From Bostrychus sinensis (Eukaryota > Chordata > Actinopteri > Gobiiformes > Eleotridae), in contig CM036251.1 in assembly GCA_020698575.1 (NCBI GenBank), positions 33,483,288 through 33,547,287 of the forward strand: a DNA stretch of 64,000 nucleotides, given 5' to 3'. Each line of letters starts with the position of its first letter. The stretch's first letter is position 1. Under the pieces are notes generated by a model. It worked only from the letters and a program-made list of their open reading frames with translations, was not told where the DNA came from and did no database searches. Shown one piece after another: positions 12,800-24,793 of the stretch. The translations under genes and the position numbers were made by a program.

Positions 12800-12912
12800 T
12801 TAAAATTTAACACCAATAACCCATCTCAAAAAGTTGAGACAAGGGCAAAAAAGCCTGGAACTTTCTGAGCACACACAGTACACTTCAAGTACAGAATCAA
12901 GCCTGTTTAATA
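12800..12912 (+). mobile_element. Fragment of Tc1-type repeat family
   Basis: Contains ACCCATCTCAAAAAGTTGAG and a tail related to the copy at 15,140 (caagtacagaatca...cctgtttaataatgttct). It ends against a 26-base A run at 12,930-12,955. Confidence 0.5.
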
Positions 12913-12929
12913 ATGTTCTCTAAAACTTT

Positions 12930-12955
12930 AAAAAAAAAAAAAAAAAAAAAAAAAA
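12930..12955 (+). repeat. Poly-A tract
   Basis: 26 A residues between a Tc1-type repeat fragment and the 3' end of the 13-kb LINE. Confidence 0.9.
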
Positions 12956-12994
12956 GTGATTCTCCAGCACAGAAGGAAAGAGGAACTCAGATGA

Positions 12995-14410
12995 GGATAT
13001 GTTAATAGATTAGAATAGAAGTTTTATTGTCATTGTCTGGTAAAAAACAATGAAATGCGGTTTTGCGCCTCACTGGTCCAGCAGCAGCTGGACACACAAA
13101 GGTCTATATTAATCTATATCTAAATAAAATACATTATGTGCAAAATACATAATACACAAAGAGCAGGGCAGAAAAACAACAACACCAACATGGCTACTGG
13201 GAGAATGTGGCAGCAGTCATCACAAACAAATAAATAATAATAAAAGAGCTGTAGGTCTGTATAAAAATACAGATGTGCTACATCAGTATAAGTGCAAGTT
13301 ACGAACAGCTACAGTAGATTTCAGATTGATTGTTTCTGTCAGGGGTGGCACGGTGACAGAGTGGTTAGTGTTCTCCCAGCAAGGAGATCATGAATTCGAC
13401 CCTTGTGTCGGCCACAGACGAAGGTGGAGTCTGCATGTCCTCCCTGTGTTACTGTGGGTTCTCTCTGGGTACTCCAGCTTCCTCCCACTGTCCACATGCG
13501 TGTGTTGGTGGATTGGTGACTCTAAAATAGTGAAAGAATGTGAGAGTGAATGGTTGTCTGTGTGTGTCTCTGTGACAAGCTGGACCCTGTCAAGGGTGGA
13601 CCCTGCCTAAGGCCCAAAGTAACTGGGATAGGCTTTAGTCACCCGCAACCCCTAACAGGAATAATCATAGTCTTTCAAGAAGGGTGGTGTGATGGATTTG
13701 ATAGCTTGTGGACAGAAGCTGTGTTTCAGTCTGTTGGTTCTGGATTTGATAAGTCTATATCTTCACCAGAAGGTAGAAATGTAAATAGCCCATTCCGGGG
13801 GTGGGTATGGTCCTTGGAAATGTGGCTCGCCTTCTTTTGGAGTCGTACAGTGTAAACGTTTCTGAGGAGGGGCGGTGATGCGGTCTTTCCTGTTCACCTC
13901 TGTGCAGCTGGAAAACCACACAGTGCAGCAGTAGGTCAGGATACTTATACCTCCTCTCCCCGTACACAGAGGGCTGACTGCTGGGTGTGTTTCAGAAGTC
14001 TTCAGAAGTCCAGTATCAGTTCCATGATTTTTGAGGTGTTTAAGTTCAGGTTATTGTCAGTGCACTACTGCACAAGATGCTGGACTTCTTCTCTGTAGGT
14101 GTTATTATCTGTTATCAGTGTTGTCAGTAAACTTTACAAGAGTGTTGGTGGTGTGAATGCCAGAGAAGTCATGAGTGAAGAGTGAGTACAGGAGAGGGCT
14201 GAGAACACAGCCCTGCGGAGTGCCTGTGTTTAGGATGAGAGTGGATGATGTGGTGTCTCCCATCCTGACATTCTGCAGTATGTTGCTCAGGAAGTCCATG
14301 ATCCAGGAGCACCTAAGCCCAAGTTGCTAAGTTTAAGAACCAATTTGTGGGGAATGACTGTATTAAAGGCAGCACTACAAGAGACAAACACAGTCTGCTT
14401 AAACTAATGC
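12995..14410 (-). mobile_element. LINE fragment with reverse-transcriptase remnant, split by a SINE
   Basis: The minus-strand frame at 14,299-14,105 reads LNTGTPQGCVLSPLLYSLFT, then NTLVKFTDNT, the conserved GxPQGxxLSP and (F)xDD blocks of a non-LTR reverse transcriptase, with the second D of FADD changed. The sequence then runs down to a 3' end near 13,005 (AATGACAATAAAACTTCTAT). A SINE at 13,335-13,668 interrupts it. Confidence 0.75.
13335..13668 (+). mobile_element. tRNA-derived SINE-like repeat (GGCACGGTG family)
   Basis: GGGGTGGCACGGTGACAGAGTGGTTAG looks like an A box region (positions 13,342 on), AATTCGACCC like a decayed B box. It is followed by the TGGGTTCTCTCTGGGTACTC and GGGATAGGCTTTAGTCACCC segments widespread in fish. 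Inserted in the LINE at 13.0-14.4 kb. Confidence 0.7.
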
Positions 14411-14465
14411 TGCAAACAAAATTATATTTTTGTTGTGTGTTTATTGAATATTTATTTAAACATTC

Positions 14466-15062
14466 ACAGCGCGGGATGGAAAAAGTATGTGAACCCCTAG
14501 GCTAATGACTTCTCCAAGAGGTAATTGGAGTTAGGTGTCAGCAAACCTGGAGTCCAATCAATGTGAGAAGATTGGGGTGTGGGTTAAAGTGGCCCTGACC
14601 AATAAAAAACACACATCAATTTTGAGTTTGCCATTCTGAAGAAGCATTACTTGATGTGAACCATGCCTCTCACAAAAGAGCTCTCAGAAGACCTAAGAGT
14701 AAGAATTGTTGACTTGCATAAAGCTGGAAAGGGTTACAAAAGTATCTCTAAAAGCCTTGATGGTCATAAGTCCACGGTACGAGCAACTGTCTATAAATGG
14801 AGAAGGTTCAGTACTGTGACCACTCTGCCTAGGAGTGGTTGTCCTGTAAAGATGACTGCAAGAGCACAGCACAGAATGCTCAGTGAGGTGAAGAAGAATC
14901 CTACAGTGTCAATGAAAGACTTACAGAAATCTCTGGCACAAGCGAACATCTTTATTGACAAATCTACAATGGGTAAAACATTAAACAAACCAACTGAAGC
15001 TCAACAGAGGATGGGTGATGCAACAGGACAACGACCCAAAACATAGAAGAAAATCAACAACA
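14466..15062 (+). mobile_element. Tc1-like element, internally deleted fragment
   Basis: Starts with GGGATGGAAAAAGTATGTGA, a terminal repeat typical of a second fish Tc1 family. It is followed by a plus-strand frame at 14663-15046 for the transposase N-terminus (MPLTKELSEDLR, DLHKAGKGYKSISK, YKWRRFSTVTTLPRSG). After residue about 113 the frame jumps to the QRPKT/EWLQQK region, so the catalytic core between them is deleted. The right terminal repeat is not found before 15,140. Confidence 0.8.
14663..15046 (+). pseudogene. Tc1 transposase remnant, DNA-binding half only
   Basis: A 127-codon open frame with two helix-turn-helix regions, then an abrupt join to the segment just after the second catalytic Asp (tgcaacaggacaacgaccca). 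No DDE triad remains. It could encode a DNA-binding-only peptide, but there is no sign of selection or expression. Confidence 0.75.
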
Positions 15063-15139
15063 GAATGGCTTCAACAGAAGAAAATATTATATTATATAAA
15101 TATTTTGCATTTCATAAAAAATAACCACTAAATTTCTAA

Positions 15140-15500
15140 TTTAATGCCAACAACCCATCTCAAAAAGTTGAGACAAGTATATAAACTGTTCTAACAAAAA
15201 ACTTCTATTCACACACTTTTGGACCTTCTGGAGATGCTCGTGAGCACAAGCAGTGACCTGAAGTACAGAATCATACCTTTCTGTTAATGCTGACTAATGT
15301 TCTTTAAATACAGTTGAATAATTAGTCAAAATGCTCCTCTAGTTTTTGGATGGCTTGTGTTGCTGTATCAAATTCAAATGGAGAGAGAAAATCTCAAATT
15401 CAACACATTTGTTGCTTGCATTCAATGAATAAAATACTAATATAATTTAATGAGAGGTACAGATCATAAAATTCTGCTTTTATTTACATTTTTTCACAAT
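15140..15500 (+). mobile_element. Second fragment of the same Tc1-type repeat family
   Basis: Shares ACCCATCTCAAAAAGTTGAG and GAAGTACAGAATCA with 12,800-12,912. It runs through AATAAAATACTAATATAATT and TTTTATTTACATTTTTTCAC, the 3' end layout also seen at 28,500-28,600. No coding capacity. Confidence 0.5.
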
Positions 15501-15539
15501 GTATTGCAGCAACTATCATATACCTCGGGCAAACTGATG

Positions 15540-15710
15540 GAAAAGTGGCAGCCATACTGTGCCTATGACCTTCCCCAACACCAAACGCAACCACACTAAC
15601 ACATTCATGCCAGTGCCACAGACACTGGAAGCAAGGCATTCAACCACCAATCTTCTTGTTAGTGCGCAACCAGCTCTACTTCTTGAGCTATTGCCACCCC
15701 ACTATATCAC
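15540..15710. repeat. Dispersed repeat fragment related to 52.9-53.15 kb
   Basis: AACCACACTAACACATTCAT and TCTTGAGCTATTGCCACCCC appear in the same order as in vps4a intron 1. Confidence 0.5.
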
Positions 15711-16393
15711 CTGATAGTACATCATAATTACATATTTAGTGATAAATGGCAGCATCTTGCTATTTTTTATATTTTAAATTACTTATAAAACATGCTAACA
15801 TGTTAACATTGTTTGTACCGAGAAAGACTCCAGCTTTAAGGACACCGCTAAAATCCCAACACACAGCTCGCTTGTTCTCTAATTATTGTTCATGACAAAG
15901 ATCCTATCAGAGATCTGGAGATGTTCCCAGGTAATACTCAGAGTCCACCAACCACTGCTGACAGCTTCACCCCAGGGACCCTCATGATGGATGGGCCGAT
16001 GCACAGAAGGAATTTCCCTAAAGGATCAATACCTTACAGATGCCAGTAAGGCCTGAAAATTGAGCAACATACAGCAGCCTCTGAGGAACATCTTGGCGCA
16101 TTTTCCCATTAGGAATAGCTACCATTTAATCATATGTAGGACAAATGGTAAATCTTAAAGCTATTGTCCACCTCAAACCCAAAGCAGCTGGGATAGACAA
16201 GACAGCATGGTCACTTTGGTTTGTTTCTTCACAAGCATTGCTGGAAAAAGGAATCATTGCAGCTTAAAATTGATTACACATGTAGGGTCACCAAAGGCAC
16301 ATACTAAATAAACACACAATATGCATTTATCAGTGCATTTTTAAACATAGCCTTTTGTTTAAGTGTCTTTAAGTGCAGTGCTTTAGGAACCTA
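15711..16393. other. Intergenic DNA, nothing recognised
   Basis: Mixed composition, scattered stops in all frames, no repeat family identified. Confidence 0.35.
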
Positions 16394-16662
16394 TAAAGTT
16401 TAGACCTAGTTTAGACCTAGTTTAGACATGCATCCTGGTTTAGTCCTGCTTTAGACCTGGTTTAATCCTTGTTTAGACATTGTTCAATTCAGGTTTACAA
16501 CAGGTTCAGTACCATTTTAGTCCTGGTTTAGTTCTAGTTTAGAAACTGATTTAGTCCTGATTTAAAACTGGTTTGGCCCTACAAGTTTATTCCTGGTTTA
16601 GTCCTGGTTTAGGCCTGGTTTATTCCAGTTTACACCTGGTTTGGTCCTAGTTTAGACTAAAG
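16394..16662 (+). repeat. 12-bp minisatellite (TTTAGTCCTGGT)n
   Basis: About 20 degenerate copies of GTTTAGTCCTG/GTTTAGACCTG follow one another, with a few units lengthened or shortened. No dyad symmetry or spacer structure. Confidence 0.88.
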
Positions 16663-16724
16663 CCCTATCCTAAAACATGTAACACCTCTTAAAAAATGAC
16701 AGGTATATAATTCATTCATCTTCT

Positions 16725-16935
16725 TCTGTTTATTCCCGTTAGGGTTCATTGGTGACTGGAGCCTATCCCTGCGACTATGGGCTTTAGGCGGGAAACTCCC
16801 AGAACATTCATTAAACAGTCACCAATTCTCCTAACACATGCATGTCTTTGGACGGTGGGAGGAAGCCAGAGAATCCAGAGAGAACCCAGCAGGTGAGGAC
16901 ATGCAGACTCCACTCAGAGAGACTGTGACAGCCTG
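16725..16935 (-). mobile_element. GGCACGGTG-family SINE-like repeat, inverted partial copy
   Basis: Read on the minus strand: GGAGTCTGCATGTCCTCACC, GGGTTCTCTCTGGATTCTCT, GGAGAATTGGTGACTG and GGGATAGGCTCCAGTCACCA in family order. The tRNA-like head is missing. Confidence 0.7.
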
Positions 16936-18769
16936 ATGATCAATCTCAGAAGGTTACATAATAATAATAAAGCCATATTTAAACTGAGTCATAGGCAACA
17001 GGTGGTGTTTTCAGAATCAAACTGTATTGTATGATTTCCTGTTTGAGTTCAGACACAGCCCACTGTAATCAATGCTACCAGCACCCACATGGAGACAGCA
17101 AATAAGCTTTCTGGATGCACACATATGAGTGTTAGATTTTTCCATATCCACAGAATATATAATCATGTAATAATACAGGCCATAAGTCATTTCTTTCAGC
17201 TGGATCCCCATTGATCTATGAGATAATAGTAAAACTCTATTATTACCATGTAACCCACACAAGTGCTTTGACTTTTCCATTGTGTATTTGCTTAAATATA
17301 GTAAAGGCTTATAGAAAATGACAGTGTTTGAAAAGCTTCTGTTTAGAGAATAAGAACAATATCCTTGTATGCTTTTAAAATAATGGGTACCTTTGTCTTT
17401 TCAAACACTGTAAGCCTTTCATTCTGATTAAACTTACGTCTGCATGTCCAGTTTCACAGTGGCAGTTAGGCCATGTCATAGCTCCCACAGTAATGTCTAA
17501 TATAGTGATAATAGTAATAATAATTTCACAGCAGAAGGATTACTGTATTATGAGGGCTCAGACTCAGGGGGCTTTCATTCTTACTGTGACTTTCAGACTT
17601 TCCTGTTTGGTTCAGAGCTAGTCCTCAGGTGTAAACGCTCCTGCAAACCGTGGTTCAGACCAAACAGCATTTTAAACCATTAGATGTTTTTACTATTTAT
17701 ATTTATGTTATATTAACAATAGCATGTTTCTATTAGGGGCGTAACAATATAATTGGCGCCTTCCCCCAGAAAATCTTTAAAAGTGCAGACCATATTTCCT
17801 GCTTACTGGTGCATTTTAATGTGTTTTTAGCTGTCTATGGTCTGAGTAAGATTATTAATATAATCTGTATTTTTAGATTAACTAGATTAACAGTGAAAAG
17901 AATAACGAGGCTAATAACTTCTGTGCAAAAACAATCAAAGAGTCACTTGCATACCTGCATAAAACTTGGCACCTCATTAAACATACACACAGTTAATTTG
18001 CAAAATGATTGAAGGGCAAACAAACTAAAGGAAGGATAAATGCTGTGCCTATGGTTTTAGCGTTTGCTTAGCTCGTTTCATCCTAAAATGAACAAATATG
18101 TAGAAAGTAGTGGAGAAGGATGTCTGTTCTTTCGTGTCCTGTCCTCTGCTGCTCTCACTGCCCTGACGTCTGGCACCAAAAGAGAGAGGGAGGGCACCTG
18201 AGTCCCGGCACCGTGGCCCAAATAAGTTAAGTCACAAGTTACAGGAAGCAAAGAAGGTGAAGGAATTCTATACGCATTTCCATGAAAATAGAGAGGAAAG
18301 AATTAAACGTCGGAGTTTGCTGTGCAGTGACAGCCTGTCAGTGAGACTTCTTCGTATGCCTTGTCCCCTCACTCCCATGTGAATCTGTAAGTGAGAGGCG
18401 GATTTTAGGCGCGGTGAGTATCCAATCACAGAGGAGGTTGTCTGCGAGAGTGAAGCACTATTGTCTGCCACGTCGTGCTCCACAGGAGGAGGACAGGGGA
18501 CGAGACAGAAGCTGCGGAGAGATCCTCAAAGAGTAAAAGAGTAAAATGCAGGACACAGGCAGTTCTAATTTTCTGAACATGTCATTTGGAATCATGCTCA
18601 AAGTCAACTTATTTTATCCCCCCTGAAGTTAAAGCAGAGAGAGGGGTGGAGAGAACAGGATCAGCGGCAGGGACAGAAGAATCAGAAGGGGGGGAAATTG
18701 CACCTTGATACTATAACACAGCAGTGTCTTTCATTTAAGTTCACCTTGCCCTGCCTGGATGGAAGAGTG
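16936..18769. other. Intergenic DNA with a G+C-richer segment
   Basis: 18,120-18,540 is richer in CpG (CCTGACGTCTGG, GTCCCGGCACCGTGG, AGGCGCGGTGAGTATCCAATCA) than its surroundings. It could be an orphan promoter or a repeat end, but no supported exon is nearby. Confidence 0.3.
17321..17411. repeat. Short inverted repeat pair (91-bp MITE-like unit)
   Basis: ACAGTGTTTGAAAAG at 17,321-17,335 is exactly inverted at 17,397-17,411. AAGGCTT and AAGCCTT lie just outside on either side. No coding capacity. Confidence 0.6.
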
Positions 18770-19545
18770 TGTAATACGATTTGTGTGCATAATACAATTT
18801 GTGCATGTGCAATAAGACCTATGTGTGCATAATATGATTTGTGCCCGCATGTTAAGATTTGTGTATGCATAATACAATTTGTATGCATAATACAATTTTT
18901 GTGTGCGTAATAAGACTTGTGTGTGCATAATACCTGTCTGGATGAGGCCCACCTGCTGCATCCTCTGGACTTCCTCAACCCATCTCACCCCACTCCCTGG
19001 ATGAATCCTTACAGAGCTGATCTATGATCCTATAGATGAGCTAATGAACTAACAGTCCTAGACGCATTGCCTGTCCGTCCTGGGAGAGGATCTCTCCTTT
19101 AGTAGGGCTCCATAAGGTTTTTTCTTTTTTCCCACAGCTGGGTTTTTTAGGAGTTTTTCCTTACCGAGAAGGAGGGTCTAAGGACAGGAGTGTCCTGGGT
19201 CTGTTTAGTGTAGTTATTGTTTGTGTTGTCTGATTGTGTGTTAAGTCTGATTGTGTGTTTATGTTTAACTTTTTGTGAAGACCTTTGAGGTGACTTTTGT
19301 TGTGATACTGGGCTATACAAATAAATCTGAATTGAATTGAATTGAATAATACAATTTGTATGCATAATACAATTTATGTGTGCGTTATAAGACTTGTGTG
19401 TCCATAATACAATTTGTGTCTAATAAGATTTGTCTGTGCAAAATATGATTTGCGTGTGTGTAATAAGACTTGTCTGTATGTAATATGATTTGTGCTTGCA
19501 TAATACAATTTGTGCAAGTGTAATAAGACTTGTGTGTGCGTTATT
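18770..19545 (+). repeat. Minisatellite of about 22-24 bp units, interrupted
   Basis: Alternating units of the types GTGTGCATAATACAATTTGT and GTGTGTAATAAGACTTGT occupy 18,770-18,933 and 19,346-19,545. About 7 units lie left and about 8-9 right of the LINE insert. Reading frames across it are artefacts of the repeat. Confidence 0.88.
18934..19345 (+). mobile_element. RTE-like LINE 3' end inserted in a minisatellite
   Basis: 412 bp ending GGGCTATACAAATAAATCTG followed by three ATTGA units, the usual 3' tail of a fish RTE/Rex-type LINE. It includes TGTCCGTCCTGGGAGAGGAT and TTTTTCCTTACCGAGAAGGA, frequent in these tails. The flanks ATAATAC (18,927-18,933 and 19,346-19,352) form a 7-bp duplication. 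Confidence 0.8.
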
Positions 19546-20334
19546 ATAAATGTTACATGTTTTTCTTACGAACGGGCCATAACAAAATAATACACTACGA
19601 TTACATGTACCCTCACACCCCAAGTCTCTACAGCACTGACATCAGTCTGGTTGTTATGTTCTTTTAAGCAGGAAAATGAAGTGACATGTCACCATATTAA
19701 ACTCCATGTTCATGAGACTTGCCCCGTTGTCACAACAATGGTAATGATAGCTTGTTTTAGATACAGGTCAGCAGCATCCTGCTTTGTCCTGCCCTTCATT
19801 TCTCTGATTGCTTACTCTGCCTGTGATTGTTCTACTCATAGAAATAAAACTCAAACCATGAGGTAGAGGCAGAAGAATGAAATCTACTCCTCTGATTTGA
19901 GGTATGCAAATTATCTTATGCCATAGGAAGTGATCTACTTAGGACATAGACGTCAATTTGGGCTCAATATGAAGCGAATGAACTGGGGAGGTTTTTTTAT
20001 TATTTACATTCATTATTAACATAATGAAGTAATTTCAAGCCCACGATCACAGAATGTAACAGTGAGTGGAGGCAAAATGTCAGTGGAATTGTTAATTTGG
20101 GTCTTTTTCCAGATTAAATGTAAACAGAATAACATCAGACCTAATAATGTTATGTCAGGATATTTTGCACCAAATTTTAGTCCACCTGGGACCAAAGGGG
20201 GCAGAGGTGGCACAAAATATTATGAACTAGTAATGGGCCAAGGTATATAAAACAGAAAAAATATTCTTCTAGGGGGTCAGGCTCCTGGTCTTTTACATTA
20301 TAGGTATTATTTGGCAACCATGTTAGAAAATAGC
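19546..20334. other. Intergenic DNA, nothing recognised
   Basis: Short frames only. No motif or repeat assigned. Confidence 0.35.
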
Positions 20335-20425
20335 CATCATATTTGGGTACTACAGGGGCCCCGGGAGGCTGTCTATATTAAGTACATATAAAGAAATTGA
20401 TTTTGAAATGAATTACATTATTACT

Positions 20426-20456
<31 letters not shown>

Positions 20457-20583
20457 TAGAAATAAATGGAGAAAAACAGGACAGCCTTTTCAAATGAGGA
20501 AAGTTCTGTAGTTGGGGGTCCACATGGGATTTTCAAAAAGTTAAGGGGGCCACGGCGGTCTTGACTTTGGGAATGGCTGATCT
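20335..20583. mobile_element. Second, shortened copy of the hAT-type MITE at 9.1 kb
   Basis: Shares GGAGGCTGTCTATATT, GGAGAAAAACA, GTTGGGGGTCCA and GGCGGTCTTGACTTTGGGAA in the same order as 9,109-9,551. A 29-base T run (20,427-20,455) interrupts it, and the left terminal repeat is degraded. Confidence 0.75.
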
Positions 20584-23331
20584 AGTGTATAATGAATATT
20601 TCAGGCAAATTTCAAGCTTGTATCATCTACTGAATGATTCTGGACAAAAATCCCATTAAGCTGCTCCACTGTACAAAAATAAGACTGCAGTATATTCAAA
20701 CTAATCCCTTTAAAATGTGTATTTATAGGCCACGCCTCAAATCGTACCTCTGCCACACATCTGCTACACTCTGACCATGTCTCCACCACAACTCGTCTTT
20801 CTCACTTACACCCAGCAAACACATTTTATATTATTTGTCTCTTTTTTTTTTACCCCTCCCTCCCATTTGCCCTTTTCCTTTGCATATCTCTCGCAGCCTC
20901 ATCACATAGAGATTGGGTTTCTAATCCGCTAGGGACGTATTATGCTGACTTGACTTTTCTGAGCTTTCTACCATGTTTTAATATTGTTTCCTTGTTAAAA
21001 ACACACCCAGAGCTGTATTGTAATTCATTCACACACTAATGCTGGACATTTCTAAATCCCTTGTCACATACAGAGCGTCACCTCGACCCTCAAATCCTCG
21101 TATAGGAATCATCTCTGTGCTTAAACCACTGTCACTAGGATTCAGTTAATTTTTCTGTGTTAGCTTCATGGTGCTAACAGCCATGCTAATTAACCGTCAT
21201 ATACCCCGCTCTCTCCACCCCCTGCTGCTCAGTACACATGCTCATCTAAACTCTAGTCCTCCTAACTTTATTCATATGTGAACTGAGAGGAGATGATCAG
21301 GAGGCAGAACTATTTTGCTACTTTCCAGTATTTGCATCACTGGCTTGGGCTGGCAGAGCGAAGGGGGTGTGGCCAGCAGGGGAAGAGAGAGCATCTCATC
21401 CAGGATTTTTTAGCAGAGAGAAGAAAAGAAAAGGTTTTCAATGAGTATTGATTTTTTTAAGTTAGAGAGAGATCCACCAAAAAAACAAACAAAAAAATAA
21501 AGCAAAAGAAAAACAGCTTTAAAAGAGTACATACTGTGCTTTTTTCAAGCTTTTGGAAATAAATTTGGAGACCTTTACATTAACATTTCACGAGCTGTTT
21601 CACTTTGCAGAAAATACTTGGCTTAAGTATATGTTGCTTTAAAGCCCTGTTAGCCCCGCCCACTTCAGTCCATTAGCTCCATGCTCTTTGCAAACACCAT
21701 AGTTTATATCAGTGCTGCTGCAGTGAAAAACCACAGGGCTGAGGCCTTTCTCTGACTAATGCCCTCTAAAGACATTGTTTGGGAGGATTTGAGCTCAGAC
21801 ATGAAAGGAGAAACTCTGAGTGCTGTACTGAACAGTGAGGGATAGACAGAGCATGATATAATGGCTCATTAGCACAGCTATTAGCAACATGAAGCTAACG
21901 GATAAATGAGCTGACTCTTTGTCTGAATCTTTGTAGTGGATGTGGTTTAAATGTTTAAAGTATCAGAAACAGTCAGAAACAGTGTCTGAAAACTTAGATC
22001 ATGCAGTTACTCAGGCCATTAACATTAGAAGGAGCAGATTATGCTAATGGTGGGCTAACAACCATCCCACTCACTCCAGCAGAAGACCCTGACTGCTAAT
22101 GACGCTCCCACCCACTCCAGCAGAGGACACATGATGAACAACCAAAACTAGTCTAATGCTTTCATCCACTATAGACCAACAATTAACGAATTAAGTTTTG
22201 GGTCAAACTTCTCTCTAAGGAGTTTAAACTCAACTCTGTTACCAGTTTAACTCAGATTTGTCTCTTATATGAGGAAAAAAAAACATTTTCAACTTTACAA
22301 ACTACATCTAGGCGACTTCTGTTTAGCTTTATTGTGAGTGTTTCTTCCTCTATCAAAAAGTTCTGATAATACATTGGGCTGTTGATTGGTCTGAACCCTG
22401 AAAAAATATATTTATGGACATATTATCAGCTCCACATTACAGTAATAAAAAGAATGGAAGGACACAAGGCTCGTTCATCTCAGTATGTGTCCAGTTGGTC
22501 GAAGGATACAGGCATTACTCACCAGAGGAGGCAGGAAAATGGACCAAGCAGGCAATAATGGGGATGGATGCTCTGTGAGGAATATCCTCTCTCTTTGAGT
22601 TGAAAACTACTGGCACTTTAATTTTGAACAATTTATGACATATGACATTAAAAGAATAAGCCATAAAGTTTTTCTCTGATCCTTTCTAATTAGGCTTCTC
22701 CTACAGACTTAGCAAAAGTCACAGAAAAGCTGTTTTAATTGGTTAAATGAATCTTTCATTATGGCACAAGTGTTTTAAGGGGCACAGGTGGCTAATTTCG
22801 GCTGCTTTGAGCTATCACTTACACATTTCAGTATTTTGGGAATGTGGTTTTATTGGTATGGTTAAATGGCAATTCCCAACAGTAGTGGTCAGCACACTCC
22901 AGTTTAGAGAAGAAGGCGAGTGCAATGTAAATGTGGCCAGTGAAAACAACATTTTAAATGTTTAAAACTGAAAACGCTTCTCCAAACTGGGATTGTGCTG
23001 ATGATTACCTACTGCAGTTGCCCACTGCTACTGACATGTTGCCCCAGCTGCAAATCTTAAATGGGTTATATTGAACAAATATGCTTTGAAAAAAAAATCC
23101 TAGTTTTACAATAAAAAGACATTTTTACCTTTTTTTAGTATAGAGTACAAAACATTTATATATTTTATGTCTAATCTTAATTTATTCCTTCAAATTAACA
23201 GTCATTTAATTTTATGGGTTTATACAATAACAATTAATGTTTATTTCTCATTTTTTTAATGGTAAATTGACTAGATTTATTATACATGATCCTTCTTTTT
23301 TCTTGAATTACAGAAAAATTTATGTCGAATT
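20584..23331. other. Intergenic DNA with one degenerate MITE copy
   Basis: Apart from the copy at 21,515-21,960 I recognise no gene or element. AT-rich, with A and T runs. Confidence 0.35.
21515..21960 (+). mobile_element. TTAA-type MITE family, degenerate copy
   Basis: TTTAAAAGAGTACATACTGT at the left, then ATGGCTCATTAGCACAGCTA and GGATAAATGAGCTGACTC in the family order. Other segments are unrelated, and the right end is unclear. Confidence 0.45.
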
Positions 23332-24793
23332 TAGGGCTGGGAAAATTATTGCGTTAACGCAGTGCATTAATTTATTGATTTAATCGTGTTAATTTCAATT
23401 AACGCATCGATTAATTTGATCGCAGCAAAAATATTACAACACTGACAGAGGCAGTAACACGCCACGGGTCTTCGCAAGCGTAGAAGACGACACATTTCCG
23501 TTTCCATCCATCAGGCTCGTTCGAGATGAGCCAGACTTGCGCAGTTTCGATCAGTGTCGGTCTGTGCGCAGTGCTCAGGTTAGATTTGTGTCCGACTTGT
23601 TCCCGACTTGCTCTGATGCCACAAGTGCAACGGTCACCGAAACCTCGCGAGATCCAAACGAGACCAGCGTCTGAGGCTGCACGGCTCAGTGCATGATGGG
23701 AAAACGCCCACCTGTCAGCGGTGAATGGACAGGTGATTGGATCTGAGTTTAGTGCTGATCAGAAACGTAACGCACGACACTTCACTGCCCTCCTCTCCTC
23801 CTCCCCCGCCTCTTTTTTTTTTTAAGTACAGACTAAAGTTACAGTTTTGACCTGGATAAACTTTGTGCCCTGCTGTTCAGTGTGAAGTAGAATATTATTA
23901 AAAAGATTGTGCACAATATCTGCTGTTATAGAAGGATTTTTAACTTTTATAATGTGTAAATTTAGACATAAAAGCTAAGAACCACTGCTGAATGTGCCTC
24001 ATGTTGTGAGCTCCTGAGGAGCGCCTCATTAACGCACAGACTGTGGTCAAGCACGGGACAGAAAAGTTTTTACAAATCAGTTTAATGCATTTATTTTCAA
24101 AATCATATCCAACACACGCGAGAAGTGGATTTTGGGCGTGATGGTGCGTGATCTGAGCCACAAACTGTCCCACTTCAGTACAGGTGTATTTCCCCTCCTC
24201 TCATTGCGGCCGTGCACTCTCATTCACAATCCAGGCGAGGCACAGTTCATCTGGAACGAGCCTAATGCAACAAGTGAACGAGCTAAAGCAACATGAGTGA
24301 CCAAAGAGACACATTGCTAAATGAACAAGACACCAGACAGCAATATAGACAAAACAAAAGTTATGTGCAGTCTGTGCAAGGATGAGTTCAGTTACCACTG
24401 GAGTAACACAGTTCATAGTATTTACACTGTTGTGAACCACAACAATTGTTATTAATTGAAGAATTAAACTTATTTTTGTTAAAGTTCTAAAAGAGATTAC
24501 ACATGCTTTTTTAGGTAAGTTTTGTGTATTTGTTGGTTGTACCTTATTTAGGCAAACTTTGTCTGAGTTACAGGTCTCAAAGAGACTATTCATTTATTTT
24601 CTTTGCAAGTTTTGTTTGCATTGCACAAGTTTACAGTAAAGTATGTGAAGGTTAATTCAAAATAAACTTTCAAAATTTACAATTTTGTGGTTGTACGTGA
24701 ATTCATAATGCGATTAATCGCGATTAATCACAATTAATTTTTTTCAGATTTTCGATTAATTCGTTAATTTTTTTTAATCAATTCCCAGCCCTA
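23332..24793. mobile_element. Non-autonomous hAT element with perfect 8-bp target-site duplication
   Basis: Bounded by the direct repeat GTCGAATT at 23,324-23,331 and 24,794-24,801. Inverted ends begin TAGGGCTGGGAA on both sides and are followed by ATTAATCG-rich subterminal repeats (GCGTTAACGCAG left, GCGATTAATCGCGATTAATC right). The length is 1462 bp. Plus-strand 24,355-24,415 still reads KVMCSLCKDEFSYHWSNT, the CxxC half of a BED zinc finger as found in hAT transposases. No catalytic region remains. Confidence 0.92.

Noticed and set aside
16394..19545. Tandem arrays at 16.4 and 18.8 kb as a CRISPR-like array
   Set aside because: The units are adjacent and degenerate, there are no unique spacers and no cas-like genes, and the DNA is vertebrate.
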